Positions 21,060 to 32,190 of a DNA stretch of 64,000 nucleotides are shown here, piece by piece. Positions within the stretch are counted from its first letter, which is position 1. Each line of letters begins with the position of its first letter. The position numbers and the translations under genes are program-made. Source of the stretch: Phragmites australis (taxonomy: Eukaryota > Streptophyta > Magnoliopsida > Poales > Poaceae); assembly GCF_958298935.1 (NCBI RefSeq), contig NC_084923.1, positions 32,952,501 to 33,016,500 on the forward strand, given 5' to 3'. Under the pieces are notes generated by a model, which did no database searches, was not told the origin of the DNA, and saw nothing but the letters and a program-made list of their open reading frames with translations.

Positions 21060-22425
21060 GCTACTCCCCCTCACACAATGCCATAGGGATAGCAAACTAC
21101 AAGCTCTTCCCTCATAAAAGCAAATCTGGAAGCATTGAGATGCTTGGTGAAGATATCGACAAGCTGATTTTAGGTATCTATGTATCTTAGCTCAATATCT
21201 CCCTTCTCATTGTGGTCACTCAAAAAGTAAAATCTTACATTTATATGTTTGGTTCTTGAATGCTAGATTGGGTTATTGGCTAGGCTTATAGCACCAGTGT
21301 TATCACATAGGAGTGGCACACTCTTGAAGTTTAATCCAAAATCTCTCAAAATAGCAACCATCCATAAAATCTGAGAACAACAGCTAGCAACAGCAACATA
21401 TTCAGTTTTAGCAATTTATTGAGCAACACTAGACTGTTTGTTTGCAAGAAGACCAACACACAATAAAAGTATCCAAGAAATAACAAGTACCGGAGGTACT
21501 CTTCATGTTGATTCTGCAATCAGCAAATTCCGCATCCGAAAAACCTTGAAGAGAAAGCGAAGAGGACGCAGAGAACCAAACATCATACTCAAGGGTGTGC
21601 TTGAGTTACCTGAGAATGTGCTTCACCGTTTAATGGTGTGACATCCTTGGTGAAGCTTGGAAGCAGGCACACAAGCATATAGTGAAGTGGATGTCGGGTC
21701 TTGTCACCATCAGGGATATGAGAGAGCCGATCATGCTCCTGTACTCACGTTGGTCTACCTCCTCTCCATCTTCATCTGGATCAAGCACGATTGAGGTAGC
21801 CATCAGTGTCGATAGGGGCTTCTTATCACTCATGTCAAATTTCTTAAGCAAGTCCTTGGTGTACTTCATTTAGTGGACGAAAGTACCTTGCTTGCATTGC
21901 TTGATTTGCAGTCCAAGGTAGAAATTGAGCTTGCCCATCATCGACATTTCAAATTCCCTGCTCATAGTTTCTACAAACTTGGCCATAAGAGCATGATTAG
22001 AGCCATAAAAAATGATATCATCAACATATATCTGAACAAATAAGAAATCATTACCATGCCTAAAAGTAAATAAAGTTCTATCCACTGACCCCATAGATAC
22101 CCATGCTCTAGGAAGAAGGTCTTAAGCCTATCATACTAAGCTCTAGGTGCCTACTTAAGCCTATACAAAGTTTTCTAAAGCTTTTATACTCTATGTGGGT
22201 ATTTGGGGTGGCGAAACCTAGGGGTTGCTTAACATAGACCTATTCCTCTATGAAATTATTTAAGAAAGCACTCTTGACATCCATTTGGTACAACTTGAAA
22301 CCTTCAGATGTCGCAAATGCTAAGAAGATCCTAATAGCTTTTAGTCTAGCTACTGGAGCAAAGGTCTCTCCAAAGTCTATCCCCTCTATTTGAGTAAAAT
22401 CTTGAGCCACGACACGGCACGGGAT
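21060..22425 (-). pseudogene. Ty1/copia reverse transcriptase-RNase H remnant
   Basis: On the minus strand the sequence begins in the RT with a FTQIEGIDFGETFAPVARL pattern near 22.40 kb. It then passes a LYQMDVKSAFLN block, the catalytic YVDD in QIYVDDIIFYGS (22.03 kb, intact), GKLNFYLGLQI, KYTKDLLKKFDM, and REYRSMIGSL with RPDIHFTICLCACFQASPR. RNase H decays below 21.6 kb and the C-terminus is at about 21.06-21.09 kb. Several stops and frameshifts are present. It is cut at 22425 by plus-strand gypsy sequence. Confidence 0.85.
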
Positions 22426-22429
22426 AGGG

Positions 22430-22998
22430 ACACAACACCGACAACTGTCAAACCCTCAGTACCTTCCAAGAAGAATACCTCGGGAGGCAGGCAGCCTTTG
22501 CCTCTACTGAGGGGCCACCAAGGAGCGGTCCGAAGATCCTAGGCTACCGGCCAGCCAACGGGTTGATCATCTGGCCTTGCAAAACCCTCCACGGCTGGCC
22601 CTACCTTCTCCGCCCCGGTCATCCACAAAGCGATACAACAACAAGGGGGCACAGGGCAAACAGATCGTCCTCGCTATAACCGGTGGAGGGAGCTCCTGCT
22701 GTGCTTCGAAACGACATTGGCGAGACTACGCATGTGGGGTGTACCATATCAGAGCAACCAGCATCCATCGGCTGGCCCCCGAATGGACCGACGCCCCGTG
22801 ACATACACCATCAACGACTTTGAGGGGGTAAATTTTCCTTACTCCGATGCTCTGGTCATCTCAGCCAACAACGCCGAAGTAGAGGTCCGGAGAATACTGG
22901 TCGACGGAGGCAGCTCGGCGGATCTCCTATTCATACATGCCTTTGACCAGCTCCGAATCCATCATAGCTGGCTCTCGTCAGGCCACAAACCCCTTGAT
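22430..22998 (+). pseudogene. Ty3/gypsy gag end-protease fragment
   Basis: The plus-strand frame contains QIVLAITGGGSS, DALVISANN and VEVRRILVDGGSSADLLF. These are the same blocks as in the reverse-oriented element at 10.9-11.2 kb, so both are one gypsy family. The protease active site in this family is DGG rather than DTG or DSG. The fragment is truncated on both sides. Confidence 0.8.
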
Positions 22999-23190
22999 GA
23001 GCCCATGGCTCCTTTGGATACAATCAATACCACCAATAACCCTCAAATCATACAAGATCTAATTATAAGAGCACATGCACAACAATTAGACCACTAGGTG
23101 AACTCGTTTCTTGCTGTTCATGTTTCCTATGATGGATTACTACTAAATTATTGTGATATTTTATTGCTTAGGAACATGGGAGATGCACTA
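22999..23190 (+). pseudogene. Gypsy polyprotein scrap (RARARQLN-type)
   Basis: A short frame with IIRAHAQQLDH, a stop where Gln is expected, then VNSFLAVHVSYDGLLLN and CDILLLRNMG follows. It recalls the RARARQLN segment in a group of grass gypsy polyproteins, a pattern from memory rather than a search. It directly precedes an LTR-like region. Confidence 0.5.
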
Positions 23191-23907
23191 CAAACTTACC
23201 CGGATGTCACCCCTCGAAGGCCAAGTCTACTCAGACTCGAGGCTGAGCTCTAGTCGAAGTCGTGGTAGTGGTCGAGTCTCAAGACAATACGTCAGTAAAA
23301 CGGTCATAACTCTCTCATGCGAAGTCCGTTTTAGGCGTTCTTGGACTTGCTAGAAAGCTTATGTCGAGTCTTTCCAATGGATCTATGCTCGACCAAATAT
23401 TCCTTATAGTTTAGTCAGAGTCAAAGGAATAATATGTTGCGTCACCATTCTAGATCCTGTCGGGTTTTATAATCATGTCGAGATTGGCGTCCAGGTTGTG
23501 CACGCCTCTTTCCATAGCTGCACAACACTAGGTTGACCCCCTCATGTCCCCTTATAAATATACAGTAGCCTTCATAGTTTAGGCTAGGGTTTAGCTTAGA
23601 TTATTCTGTTTTAGACAGTTTCACCGTTTATCGGTTTGTTGAACCCCAAACTCGAGTACTTCATTAGTAATTAGCAATATTCAGATTGCATCTACCTATT
23701 CCTGCTTGTGTTCTCGATTCGCTTGCAGGAAAAACCTTCTTGTCAAGGTCAACCGCGTCTTGGCACGGTTGATAACCACAAAGTAGTAGTGTAGTGGTTG
23801 CGAGGGTTCTCGATCTGTTATGGTCGGAGCCTTTGGATCATCAATATTGAAACTCCACCAATCGACTTATCATATTACCTTCAGAAGATCGGACAAACAC
23901 GCATCAA
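23191..23907 (+). mobile_element. Probable gypsy LTR, 3' end defined
   Basis: The end CACGCATCA at 23899-23907 is followed immediately by a tRNA-Met type primer site. A TATA box CTTATAAATATACAG lies at about 23552-23565, giving a plausible R-U5 of about 320 bp. The 5' boundary of the LTR is not defined, and no partner LTR is found in the window. Confidence 0.55.
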
Positions 23908-23908
23908 G

Positions 23909-23921
23909 TGGTATCAGAGCC
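23909..23921 (+). promoter_or_regulatory. Primer-binding site (initiator tRNA-Met)
   Basis: TGGTATCAGAGCC matches the complement of the 3' end of plant initiator tRNA-Met and lies 1 bp after the LTR-like end. It is the priming site for minus-strand synthesis of the retroelement. Confidence 0.75.
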
Positions 23922-25180
23922 TTAGTTGCCCACTAGGTAATCTCAGTTATCCCCTTTGTTTAGTTTTGTCCATTACCTAGAATCCAGAAAAATTACCCCA
24001 CAAAAATATTTAGATCATAGTTTTTCCGCTGTCCAAACCACTATGATCTTTTCGTAATTTTATTTTCAGTTTTCGCGTTATTGAGTTTGAGTCCATCATT
24101 GATGTCTTTGTAGGAGATAGGATGGGGAGGAGCTCAGCACAAGAAAAACAGGAGAGGAATTCCTACCTGGGTGAGGGGCGCCAGCCCCCTTCTTCCTCCT
24201 CCTGATCTCCTCCCCCTTCTTTCTTCTTTTCCCCTCTCTTTCTTCCTTCTACGTGAAGTTTAGAAGAAGGCAGGGTGGTTGCTGCTGTGGGGAGAGAGGG
24301 AGCAGGGCTCTAGGGTTAAGAAGAAAAGGATCGGTCTCTTTTTTCTCTTTGAATCTCAAGCGTCCAATTCGCAGCTTCATGTTCTAAAGTCTGAACATAA
24401 CATGTGAGTAGTCAAACAGAATCATTTCGACGAGCCCTACGCATCCGTTGTCTCCGATCATCCATCTGAGTGACGGGTCAAAAGGTCAACTTTTTGCATC
24501 CTCTTTAAAATGTCCGGTCAACACTTATTTATATGATTTTTGGGGCATTACATTTGGTATCTGTATATGCTGTTTTTGGGGTTCTCTTTTGAACGATGTC
24601 TTGGGGTGCTAGGATCGTGTTTCCTATTGTATGTGCATGCTTGTATGAATGTTTTGCTGTTGTGTGGTTCATAATCAGGTGGTGGTGCTCCTGATCGTGT
24701 TTGAAGGTTGTCGGTTGTATTGAAAAAAGGCAAGTAAACGTAGCGGTTGCTTTGCTACTAGCTTTAACTTGTAGTTCATTCTACCTCTACTAAATTATAT
24801 GTTCAGAACCATGATCCATTTAATATGACCTGATTAGTTTATGAGGTGAGGCACGATTACTTGTTTATATGTGGTTATGTTGCCTTATGCTCTCATATCC
24901 ATGAAGATTGTTATTATTGTGGTATATGTGGTTGATGAAGGCTATGATGTGATGTGGTATTTACAGTTTCATATGCATTCATTTGCATTGCACCTCATAT
25001 AAAGTAATATGTCGCCGTTTGCTGGAAACGACTTGGACCGGTACGCGCCGTACATTGCCCCAGGAGGGGTACGGTGCAGCTTTACACCTTGTTGGGTGTA
25101 AAGGCAATGGACATGCATTTGCATTCAGTATTTAATTGAATTTTTTCCTATTATTGAAGTGGATGTTGAGAAGCGAATAC
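23922..25180 (+). other. LTR-retroelement leader and LTR-like remnant
   Basis: Sequence after the primer site looks like an untranslated leader to about 24.5 kb. A GGCATTACATTTGGTATC block at 24545-24560 resembles another LTR end with a degenerate primer site. The remaining AT-rich, non-coding DNA up to 25180 continues at 36401 once the inserted gag-only element is removed, and ends near 36976 in GGAATGTTACA, a common gypsy LTR end. The region is therefore probably one or two nested gypsy LTR remnants, but boundaries are unclear. Confidence 0.4.
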
Positions 25181-27631
25181 TGAAAGTGCATCTAGCCCCT
25201 ATGTGTGGTTTTGGTAATTAATGACAATACATATGGACTAACAATGTTGTTGAGATTGTTAGTAGGTTGTTCAATAGGTGATGCATGGAGAAGAGACATG
25301 CATGAACTCTAGGTGAATAGGAAGATTGAAAGTACATCAAGATGAATGAGCTCTAGGTGATGCTCGGATGTGATGCATAGAGGAGAAATATGCATCTAGA
25401 TAAATGAGCTTTTAGTGATGCTCATAAGAAGAAGAAGAAGCTCAATAAGATTAGCAATAAGCTTGAAGGCTAAGTTACTTGTGGAGATCAAGTAACTAAA
25501 GGTATGACTTGTTAATAGAGTTTTATGGACTAACCCATGTACTTTGTGCTTGAGAGTGAGTTGGGATTAGGATCCATAAAAAGGCATAAGTTGAATTGAA
25601 ATCATATATGCCAAGAGTGAAGAACAAGAGTAGACTCCATATATGAAAAAGTGAATTTCTTGAAGATGTCGAATACAAAGTGGTTTTCTATGGCAAGACG
25701 GTGAAGGGCAAGCAAGACTCGGCTGCGATGGACCATCCGTGGTGAAGGGCAAGCAAATGGCTTGGCGCCGAAGGACCAAGGCGGTGGTGAAGAGCGAGTG
25801 AAGGCTTTGCGCTGATGGACCGTGCGAGGCTATGGGAAGCTATGGATGATTCACATAAATCATATGAAGAATCAAGAAGAGATGGAGTGAAGATTTTATG
25901 GAAGTTAGCAACCCTCAAGGTTTGAAAGAAAAGAAGCGGTACTTGAAAGTTCTCAAATGCTCAAAGTGGTTCAAACTAGTTTTATCTTTGAATTTGAGTA
26001 TAGGTATGCCGCACTATTAAGAGGGATGCAACATGAGCTAATTGTCGTGTCTCAGTGCTCAAGAGTTCCCAACCAAACCCAAAGTGAGAGTTTGTTGTTA
26101 AGAGTCCGGAGCGGAAAGTGCGGAAGTGTCCAAAATGGGTTTTGGAGTGTTCCTAATTTGATCCTATGTGTTTTAGGTCATGAATTCAGTTGGGATGTGT
26201 AGCCCTCTGAATAAGCTTTCCATAGAGTCCAAAATCGTCGAAATCGGACTCCGGAATCAAAAGTTATCGCCGTTTTTCGGAGGTCAGCTGTGCTGTGGCC
26301 GGAGACTCCGGTGTAGGCCGGATACTCCGGTACCTGGAAAGGCCGGAGACTCCGGTGAAGTCCGGATACTCCGGTACCTGGAGTGGCCGGAGACTCCGGG
26401 AAGTCTCCGGGGGTGTTTTCTGGGTTAAGTGTCAACCGGAGACTCCGGTGTAGGCCGGATACTCCGGTAAAAGTCCAGAAAAGAGCGTAACGGCTAGTTC
26501 TGACACATTCTGTGACCGTTCTGACGCCGTATTTGGATTTAGGGCCGGATACTCCGGTGTTCACCGGATACTCCGGCCAGTTCTGTCAAAAACAGTAACG
26601 GCTAGTTGTTTGGAGTGGGCTATTTATACCCCACTCACCCCATCCTTTGGGGCTGCTGGAAGGGCACGAAAAGAACACATTTTTAGAGCCAAAAGAACCT
26701 CTCCCACTCTATTCTAGTGTGTGATTTGAGAAGAAAAGTGAGTTGGGTTGAGAGATTGGAAGATTGAGTGCAAGTGAGCAAAATCCAATCTTGAGCACTT
26801 GAGTTCTCGGCAAGAAGTTCGTTGTCGTGTTTGTTACTCTTGGAGGTGAAACCTCCTAGGCGGCTAGGCGTCGCCGACGAGCACCCAAGGTTGTGGGTTG
26901 CCGCGGAAGTTTGTGAAAGGCTCGATTTCGCCTCCGCAAGGGAAGAAATCAAGAGTGGATCGAGGAAAGCGGTTGAAAGAGACCCGGCTCGTTGGAGCTT
27001 CCTCAACGGAGACGTAGGATTCACGGTGGTGAATTCGAACTTCGGGAAACAAATCTTTGTGTCTCCTTTCTTGTTTCCTTTCATTTATGTTCTTGCTCAA
27101 ATCTTTGTGCATATTGCTCGATCTACTTGTTTGTGTGTATTTGAGTGTAGGTTCTTCGTGAATCTACTTGGAATCATCTCCGGGAACACACGACATCACT
27201 TGGTTTGAGCTAGAACTCTCCACTCATTAATTTTATTCAGTTTCGGGCTCTGTTCTGTACAGAAACCGGAGAATCCGGACTTTACCGGAGTTTCCGGACC
27301 TGTACACACCGGAGTATCCGGACTACACCGGAGACTCCGGGGGTGAACAGTAATTCCAGGTATATGAACAGTATTTTCAGCCTTTTTCAATTTAAGTTTT
27401 ATTGCATATCTCTTGCTAGAATTGAGTAATTTTTGTCACCTTAGGATTGTAATTTCCACACTTATTTAGGGTGATTGTGCACTAGTTGAGCCTAGCATAT
27501 TTAGGTTTTTCTCTTGTGAAAAACTCGTTAGTTTATATTCCGCTGCAAGTTTAGGCCAACGGTAAAAAGGGTTGAATTTTTTGTTAAAACGCCTATTCAC
27601 CCCCCCTCTAGGCGACATCATTGTCCTTTCA
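25181..27631 (+). repeat. Left LTR of gag-only element
   Basis: The 2451-bp repeat matches 33950-36400 almost perfectly. Differences seen are A/G at 26434 versus 35203, T/C at 27361 versus 36130, one extra A in the right copy near 35505, and one extra G in the left copy near 27343. A TATA-like CTATTTATACC lies at about 26619-26629. It contains palindrome arrays at 26299-26576 and 27266-27340. Open frames inside the LTR occur identically in both copies and have no recognised domain. Confidence 0.95.
26299..26576. repeat. CCGGAGACTCCGG / CCGGATACTCCGG palindrome array
   Basis: About nine short palindromic or near-palindromic units with CCGGA...TCCGG arms lie upstream of the LTR TATA box, alternating between the GAGACTC-type and ATAC-type centres. 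The same array recurs in the right LTR (35068-35345), with a smaller cluster in both LTR 3' parts (27266-27340 and 36035-36108). Palindromic CCGG-core repeats have been described in LTRs of Sireviruses. A regulatory role is possible but not shown here. Confidence 0.9.
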
Positions 27632-27632
27632 A

Positions 27633-27646
27633 TTGGTATCAGAGCC
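27633..27646 (+). promoter_or_regulatory. Primer-binding site of gag-only element
   Basis: TTGGTATCAGAGCC, complementary to initiator tRNA-Met, starts one base after the left LTR end. Confidence 0.9.
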
Positions 27647-27685
27647 AAGTCTCTCTTTTCGGGCTTTACCGCCTAGAGAGTAAAG

Positions 27686-29785
27686 ATGTCGACTAGTGGA
27701 TTAGTGCACGTAGAGCCACTCCTTTTAGATGGTTCTAATTATTGTGATTGGAGTACTCGCATGCTTAATATCTTTAGGGCCATGGGTTCTCAAATAGAGC
27801 GAGTTGTAGATGTGAGTATTTCTCCTCCTAATGATAAACTCATATCACCCGAAGAGGAAGAGAAATGCATACATCTCAATGCTCAAGCTACTAATGTCTT
27901 ATTTGATGATTTGAGCATAGATGTTATTGAATCAATCTTGCCGCTTGAAGACGCTCATCTCATTTGGACTACTCTTAAAGAAAGATATGACAAGCCCAAA
28001 TGTGATGAAGAAGAACTTCTTCCAAAGACGTCATTTGTGGAATGCTCTACTTCATCATCACACCATAAAGAGCACCAAATGACTTTCTCTTTTGTCCAAG
28101 AGGATGTCACTCCGTCATCCACTTCATCAACATTTAATAATAAGCAAGGTAATGAAATGGTGAGTGTGATAAGTGAGTGCCCAATCTCTCATTTGGACTT
28201 TAACAACACTTGCAATGAAATTTTCATATCTAGTAATGTTGTTAAGCCTTGTATATCATCTATTGCTAAAATTCCTATTTATCATGATGATATAATTCTT
28301 GGTCCTCATAGTGATGCATCTATTTCCACTAGTACTTGTGAGACTAACATTTTGAAGAAAATAGAAGTCTATGAGAGACAAAGTCTAGGTGGAGAAGCAT
28401 CCACCTCTCCAAGATGCTCATCTCTTTACACCGATTCTCCATTATGCCTTATGGCAAAAGGTAAAAGGAAATCGGTAAGTGAGATAAATAATGCTAATGC
28501 TAGTTCTAGTGCTAGTGATAGTGATGAGCTCGGGTTTGATCTTTTGAGTAAAAAGAATATGTCTAAAATGATCAAGCTCATGACCACCATGGAAGGCTTA
28601 GAAGAAAGCCTTGAGAGGCAAGAGGAATTCCTCATTGAGAAAATTGAGGAACTTAAAGCCTTAAATGTGAAATATGATAAACTTCAAGAATCCCATAATT
28701 CTTTGTCTAATCTTTATGGGGATCTTAAAGTTAAGCATATTTCTTTAATTTGTAAATTAGATGTTATGCCTCGAGTGGATTTAGAAAAATCATGTCCTAA
28801 TTGCAATGTTTTATCTAAGGACAAATCCACTATTTCTCCTATTGATAATACTTGTGCTACTAACTCTAACTCTTATGTAGCATCTTTGGAGAAAGAAAAT
28901 ATTGAGCTAAAGGCTCAAGTTGAAAAGCTTACTAGCAAGCATGTGGATTTGCAAGAAAGTCATGATGAGCTTGTGTGCTCTCATGAAAATCTTGCGGACT
29001 CACACGCGATGCTAGAAATAGCTCATGAGGTAATTATCACAACGGTAAAATCCTATAAACCTCATGTGGACATTAGCACATATTCTTTGCATAATATCGA
29101 TTTAACATGTGCTAGTTCTAGCAATTTATTTAATGATAATTCTATATCCAATGATGAATTGCCTACTAATCTTTGTTGCTCTAAAGCTAATATTTTCCCT
29201 AGTGTTGCTTGTAATATTGATAGCAAAGGGAAAAGTGAGAAGCACAAAGATCATGGACTTGAAGCAAAATGCAATAAGAAGATAGCTCATATCAAGTGCT
29301 TCAAGTGCTCAAGCATGGGACACTATGCCTCTATGTGTTCCAACAAGGTTGATGACAAGACCACACTTTCAAAGAAGAAAACAAGAAGAGGCAAGAGGAA
29401 GTGTTATGGATGCAATGAGAAGGGACATGAAATTGCATCATGCCTCTACATGAAAAATGAAGGTCTTATGTCATCAAGGAAGAGGCTCACCGGCAAGGAA
29501 GCAAGCAAGAAGCAAGATGAGAAGGCATCTTGCAAGGATAAGCACCGCATTTGCTACATTTGCCGGACCAAGGGACATATTGGTAATAATTGTCCTATTG
29601 GTAACATTCCTAAGCCTAACTCTTCAATTGATAATGATTTATCGCTTAGGAAGGCTAAAAATGGTACTTATGTTGCTAAGGTGATTAGTTCATCTCATGC
29701 TAATGCAAAAACCATTTGGGTGCCTAAATCTTTCATGACTAACCTTAAAGGACCCAACATGGTTTGGGTACCACAAAGTACTTAA
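27686..29785 (+). CDS. Retrotransposon Gag (699 aa, intact)
   Basis: The frame starts 39 bp after the primer site and is uninterrupted. Residues 1-110 hold the copia gag entry: an LLLDGSNYCDW motif near residue 12 and an AHLIWTTLKERYDKPK block near residue 94, which is the start of the UBN2-type domain. The rest of that domain seems shortened, replaced by Ser/Thr-rich sequence. Residues about 300-370 and 390-460 are heptad-like, probably coiled coil. Three CCHC zinc knuckles follow at about residues 538, 572 and 623 (CFKCSSMGHYASMC, CYGCNEKGHEIASC, CYICRTKGHIGNNC), so RNA packaging ability looks preserved. The C-terminus ends at TAA with no protease. It would form the particle shell in the cytoplasm, and an intact gag in a pol-less element suggests this step is still used in cis. 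Confidence 0.9.
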   Translation: MSTSGLVHVEPLLLDGSNYCDWSTRMLNIFRAMGSQIERVVDVSISPPNDKLISPEEEEKCIHLNAQATNVLFDDLSIDVIESILPLEDAHLIWTTLKERYDKPKCDEEELLPKTSFVECSTSSSHHKEHQMTFSFVQEDVTPSSTSSTFNNKQGNEMVSVISECPISHLDFNNTCNEIFISSNVVKPCISSIAKIPIYHDDIILGPHSDASISTSTCETNILKKIEVYERQSLGGEASTSPRCSSLYTDSPLCLMAKGKRKSVSEINNANASSSASDSDELGFDLLSKKNMSKMIKLMTTMEGLEESLERQEEFLIEKIEELKALNVKYDKLQESHNSLSNLYGDLKVKHISLICKLDVMPRVDLEKSCPNCNVLSKDKSTISPIDNTCATNSNSYVASLEKENIELKAQVEKLTSKHVDLQESHDELVCSHENLADSHAMLEIAHEVIITTVKSYKPHVDISTYSLHNIDLTCASSSNLFNDNSISNDELPTNLCCSKANIFPSVACNIDSKGKSEKHKDHGLEAKCNKKIAHIKCFKCSSMGHYASMCSNKVDDKTTLSKKKTRRGKRKCYGCNEKGHEIASCLYMKNEGLMSSRKRLTGKEASKKQDEKASCKDKHRICYICRTKGHIGNNCPIGNIPKPNSSIDNDLSLRKAKNGTYVAKVISSSHANAKTIWVPKSFMTNLKGPNMVWVPQST

Positions 29786-31201
29786 TTTGCTAAATAGGTA
29801 CTTGGAGATGTATTGAAGACTTGGCTTACTTGAGAAGAACTATATTGAATATCTCATCTCAAGAATCGTTCAAATTGGGCTTTCTCATGACATTTGGAAA
29901 GAAGTGCCAAGAGTGTGGATTATTGCTTTATTTCTATCTTCAATGACATCTCGGTAACAAGTATCTAACTTGAACTATCTAGCCACTTAGCTTAGCATAG
30001 ATACAAAGATTCACGTTTTTTTTATGGTCGTGAGCATTTGAATGTGGCTAGGTAAAATTTGAGCAAAATTTATACTTTGTGTAATATGATGCTTTTAACG
30101 GCTCTCTAGTAGAGCAAGATCTTGTTAATATTGTAGGTAATGGATACTTTGTGATGGCTATGGAAGATGAACTTAATTTACATGATCTCATGGTTGTAAG
30201 TTCATTCTTAGCACAAGTATTTCCATTGTAAATTCCTTTTGTGCCTTAACTCAAAATATAGGGTAAACTCCTCTAGATTCTTGAATGAACTAAGTGCATA
30301 TTACAAGTAATTCAAGTACTTGGATGCACATATATATGGGGAGCTCATCCTATGTTTTGTGCTTTGAGACTAATATTTCTTCAAGTAAAATTTGTGTTTA
30401 GTCTCTTGGTAAAATAGAGGGCATTGGAGACTTGGCTAATTATTTGAAGATTTATCTAATTGATTAAAGAGTCAAGTTTTGTGGAATTATATTTATTACC
30501 CAATGTCACTCTATGAAGGTAACTCTCTATCACAATGTCTTAAATTCATATTCTTGTTCATTGTGTTAGATTTATTGTCCTACACCTTTTGTGGAAGTTT
30601 CTAGCTCTTTGCATGTGTAGGTTATGTATCTATGCTTGTTTAGAGCTTATGCTTATACTAGCATGTGTAGGCTTTATTGCAATCTTGACATGCTTACTCG
30701 TTTCATATTCATTCATGTCTTGATTGCTTGCTAAGTGTGCTATGAATGTGTTTCTAGTGCATCTAGCTTTTTCTTACCAACTAGTATGTGTAGGTCATAT
30801 ATCTAGTATGTGTAGGATGCATTGCACTTTCATGTGTTGATTGTGGTTTTGGAGCCTTATTTGATCTTATTCGTCTTATTGAATTCTATTTGGCTATCTT
30901 TTGAAGATATTAATGGATTATCACATTATGGGGGAGTATTATGCTTTATGCATCTTAAATACCCATAATTTGTGAACATTTGAGCAATACCATTTAGAAT
31001 TGATATTATTGTTTATCTAGCATCTATGTGGTATGTCAAGCTCATATAAAGCTCATTTTTGCAAGAATCCATTAATTGATCCGCTTTTGGTTTAAATTGA
31101 AACTTGAGATTCGTGGTATTTATCTAGTGATCTTTTCAATCTCAAGATTTTTAATTTGAATCATTTCTCATTCGGATCAAATCAACAATTGCTTTCATTG
31201 T

Positions 31202-31464
31202 CCGGAGTCTCCGGTGTTCACCGGATACTCCGGTAGTTGGTGTTTTCAGTCCGGAGTCTCCGAGGTAGACTCCGGCAGAGAGCCTCGGCTAAGCATTTAT
31301 TTTTGTTGAAAAAGACCGGAGTCTCCGGTGTTCACCGGATACTCCGGTAGGAGAAAATATTTTTTCCGGAGTCTCCGAGAGAGACTCCGCCAGAGAGCCT
31401 CGGTTAATATTTATTCTTTTGATAAAAAGGACCGGAGTCTCCGGTGTTCACCGGATACTCCGGT
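31202..31464. repeat. Internal palindrome cluster
   Basis: Three tandem-like blocks of about 115 bp each hold CCGGAGTCTCCGGTG followed by TTCACCGGATACTCCGGTA. Two of the three are followed by an AGAGAGCCTCGG segment. The motif matches the LTR arrays but lies in the interior, about 2.5 kb upstream of the right LTR. Confidence 0.85.
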
Positions 31465-32190
31465 ACAGTTTAACAGAACTGTATCAACTATTGTTTTTAT
31501 TTGTGTTTTCTTGTAATAGTTGACTTTGTGAGGAATGTGTTTGAAGCATGTGTTTGATTTCTAAAATCCTTCCTTCATGCTTCTTGAAAGAAAGTTGATC
31601 CATGCCTTGTTGCAATTACCGACTTGTGATATCTTCATATACCATTGTCTTCTTACAATTGGTAATAATACAAGTGGTAATCCTTGCTGATCATCTTTGT
31701 TTCAATTCTTGTTTCCAAGTGACTTCCTTCTATGTGAAAGATTTCATTTAACCCCTATGTTAGGAATATTGGTTTCTTCAAGGAAACTTTCCTCTTGGAG
31801 TTCATAGAAGCTTGCTATCTCAATGCTTTTATCATTTTCTATATACTTGCTTGAGATAAGTTTTTGAGCATGAATGCAATTCTATTCTTTATATGCTCAA
31901 ATCTTGCTTAGTTCACTTGTTGAACTTTGAGAGCGATCATTTGTTGATCTTTTTATCTTAGATGTAATTTGGACAACCTTTTGATATTTGTCTTTTATTT
32001 GGTATTTTCAAGTCTCATATGCTATTTTTGTCCAAATTATATCTTCATCGGATCTTGAAAGTGATGAGCATGCTTGTTTGACTTAAATGTTAAATTCTAT
32101 AACATGTTTGCTTTCTTTGATCCTACATTTAAAGTAAGCCTCTCTCAAGTGTTTTTATTGTCAAAAAGGTGCATAGAGCTTTCATTTGAT

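Noticed and set aside
26178..27208. Frames of up to 133 codons repeated at 34.9-36.0 kb
   Set aside because: They lie entirely within the LTRs and repeat only because the LTRs do; no domain was recognised.
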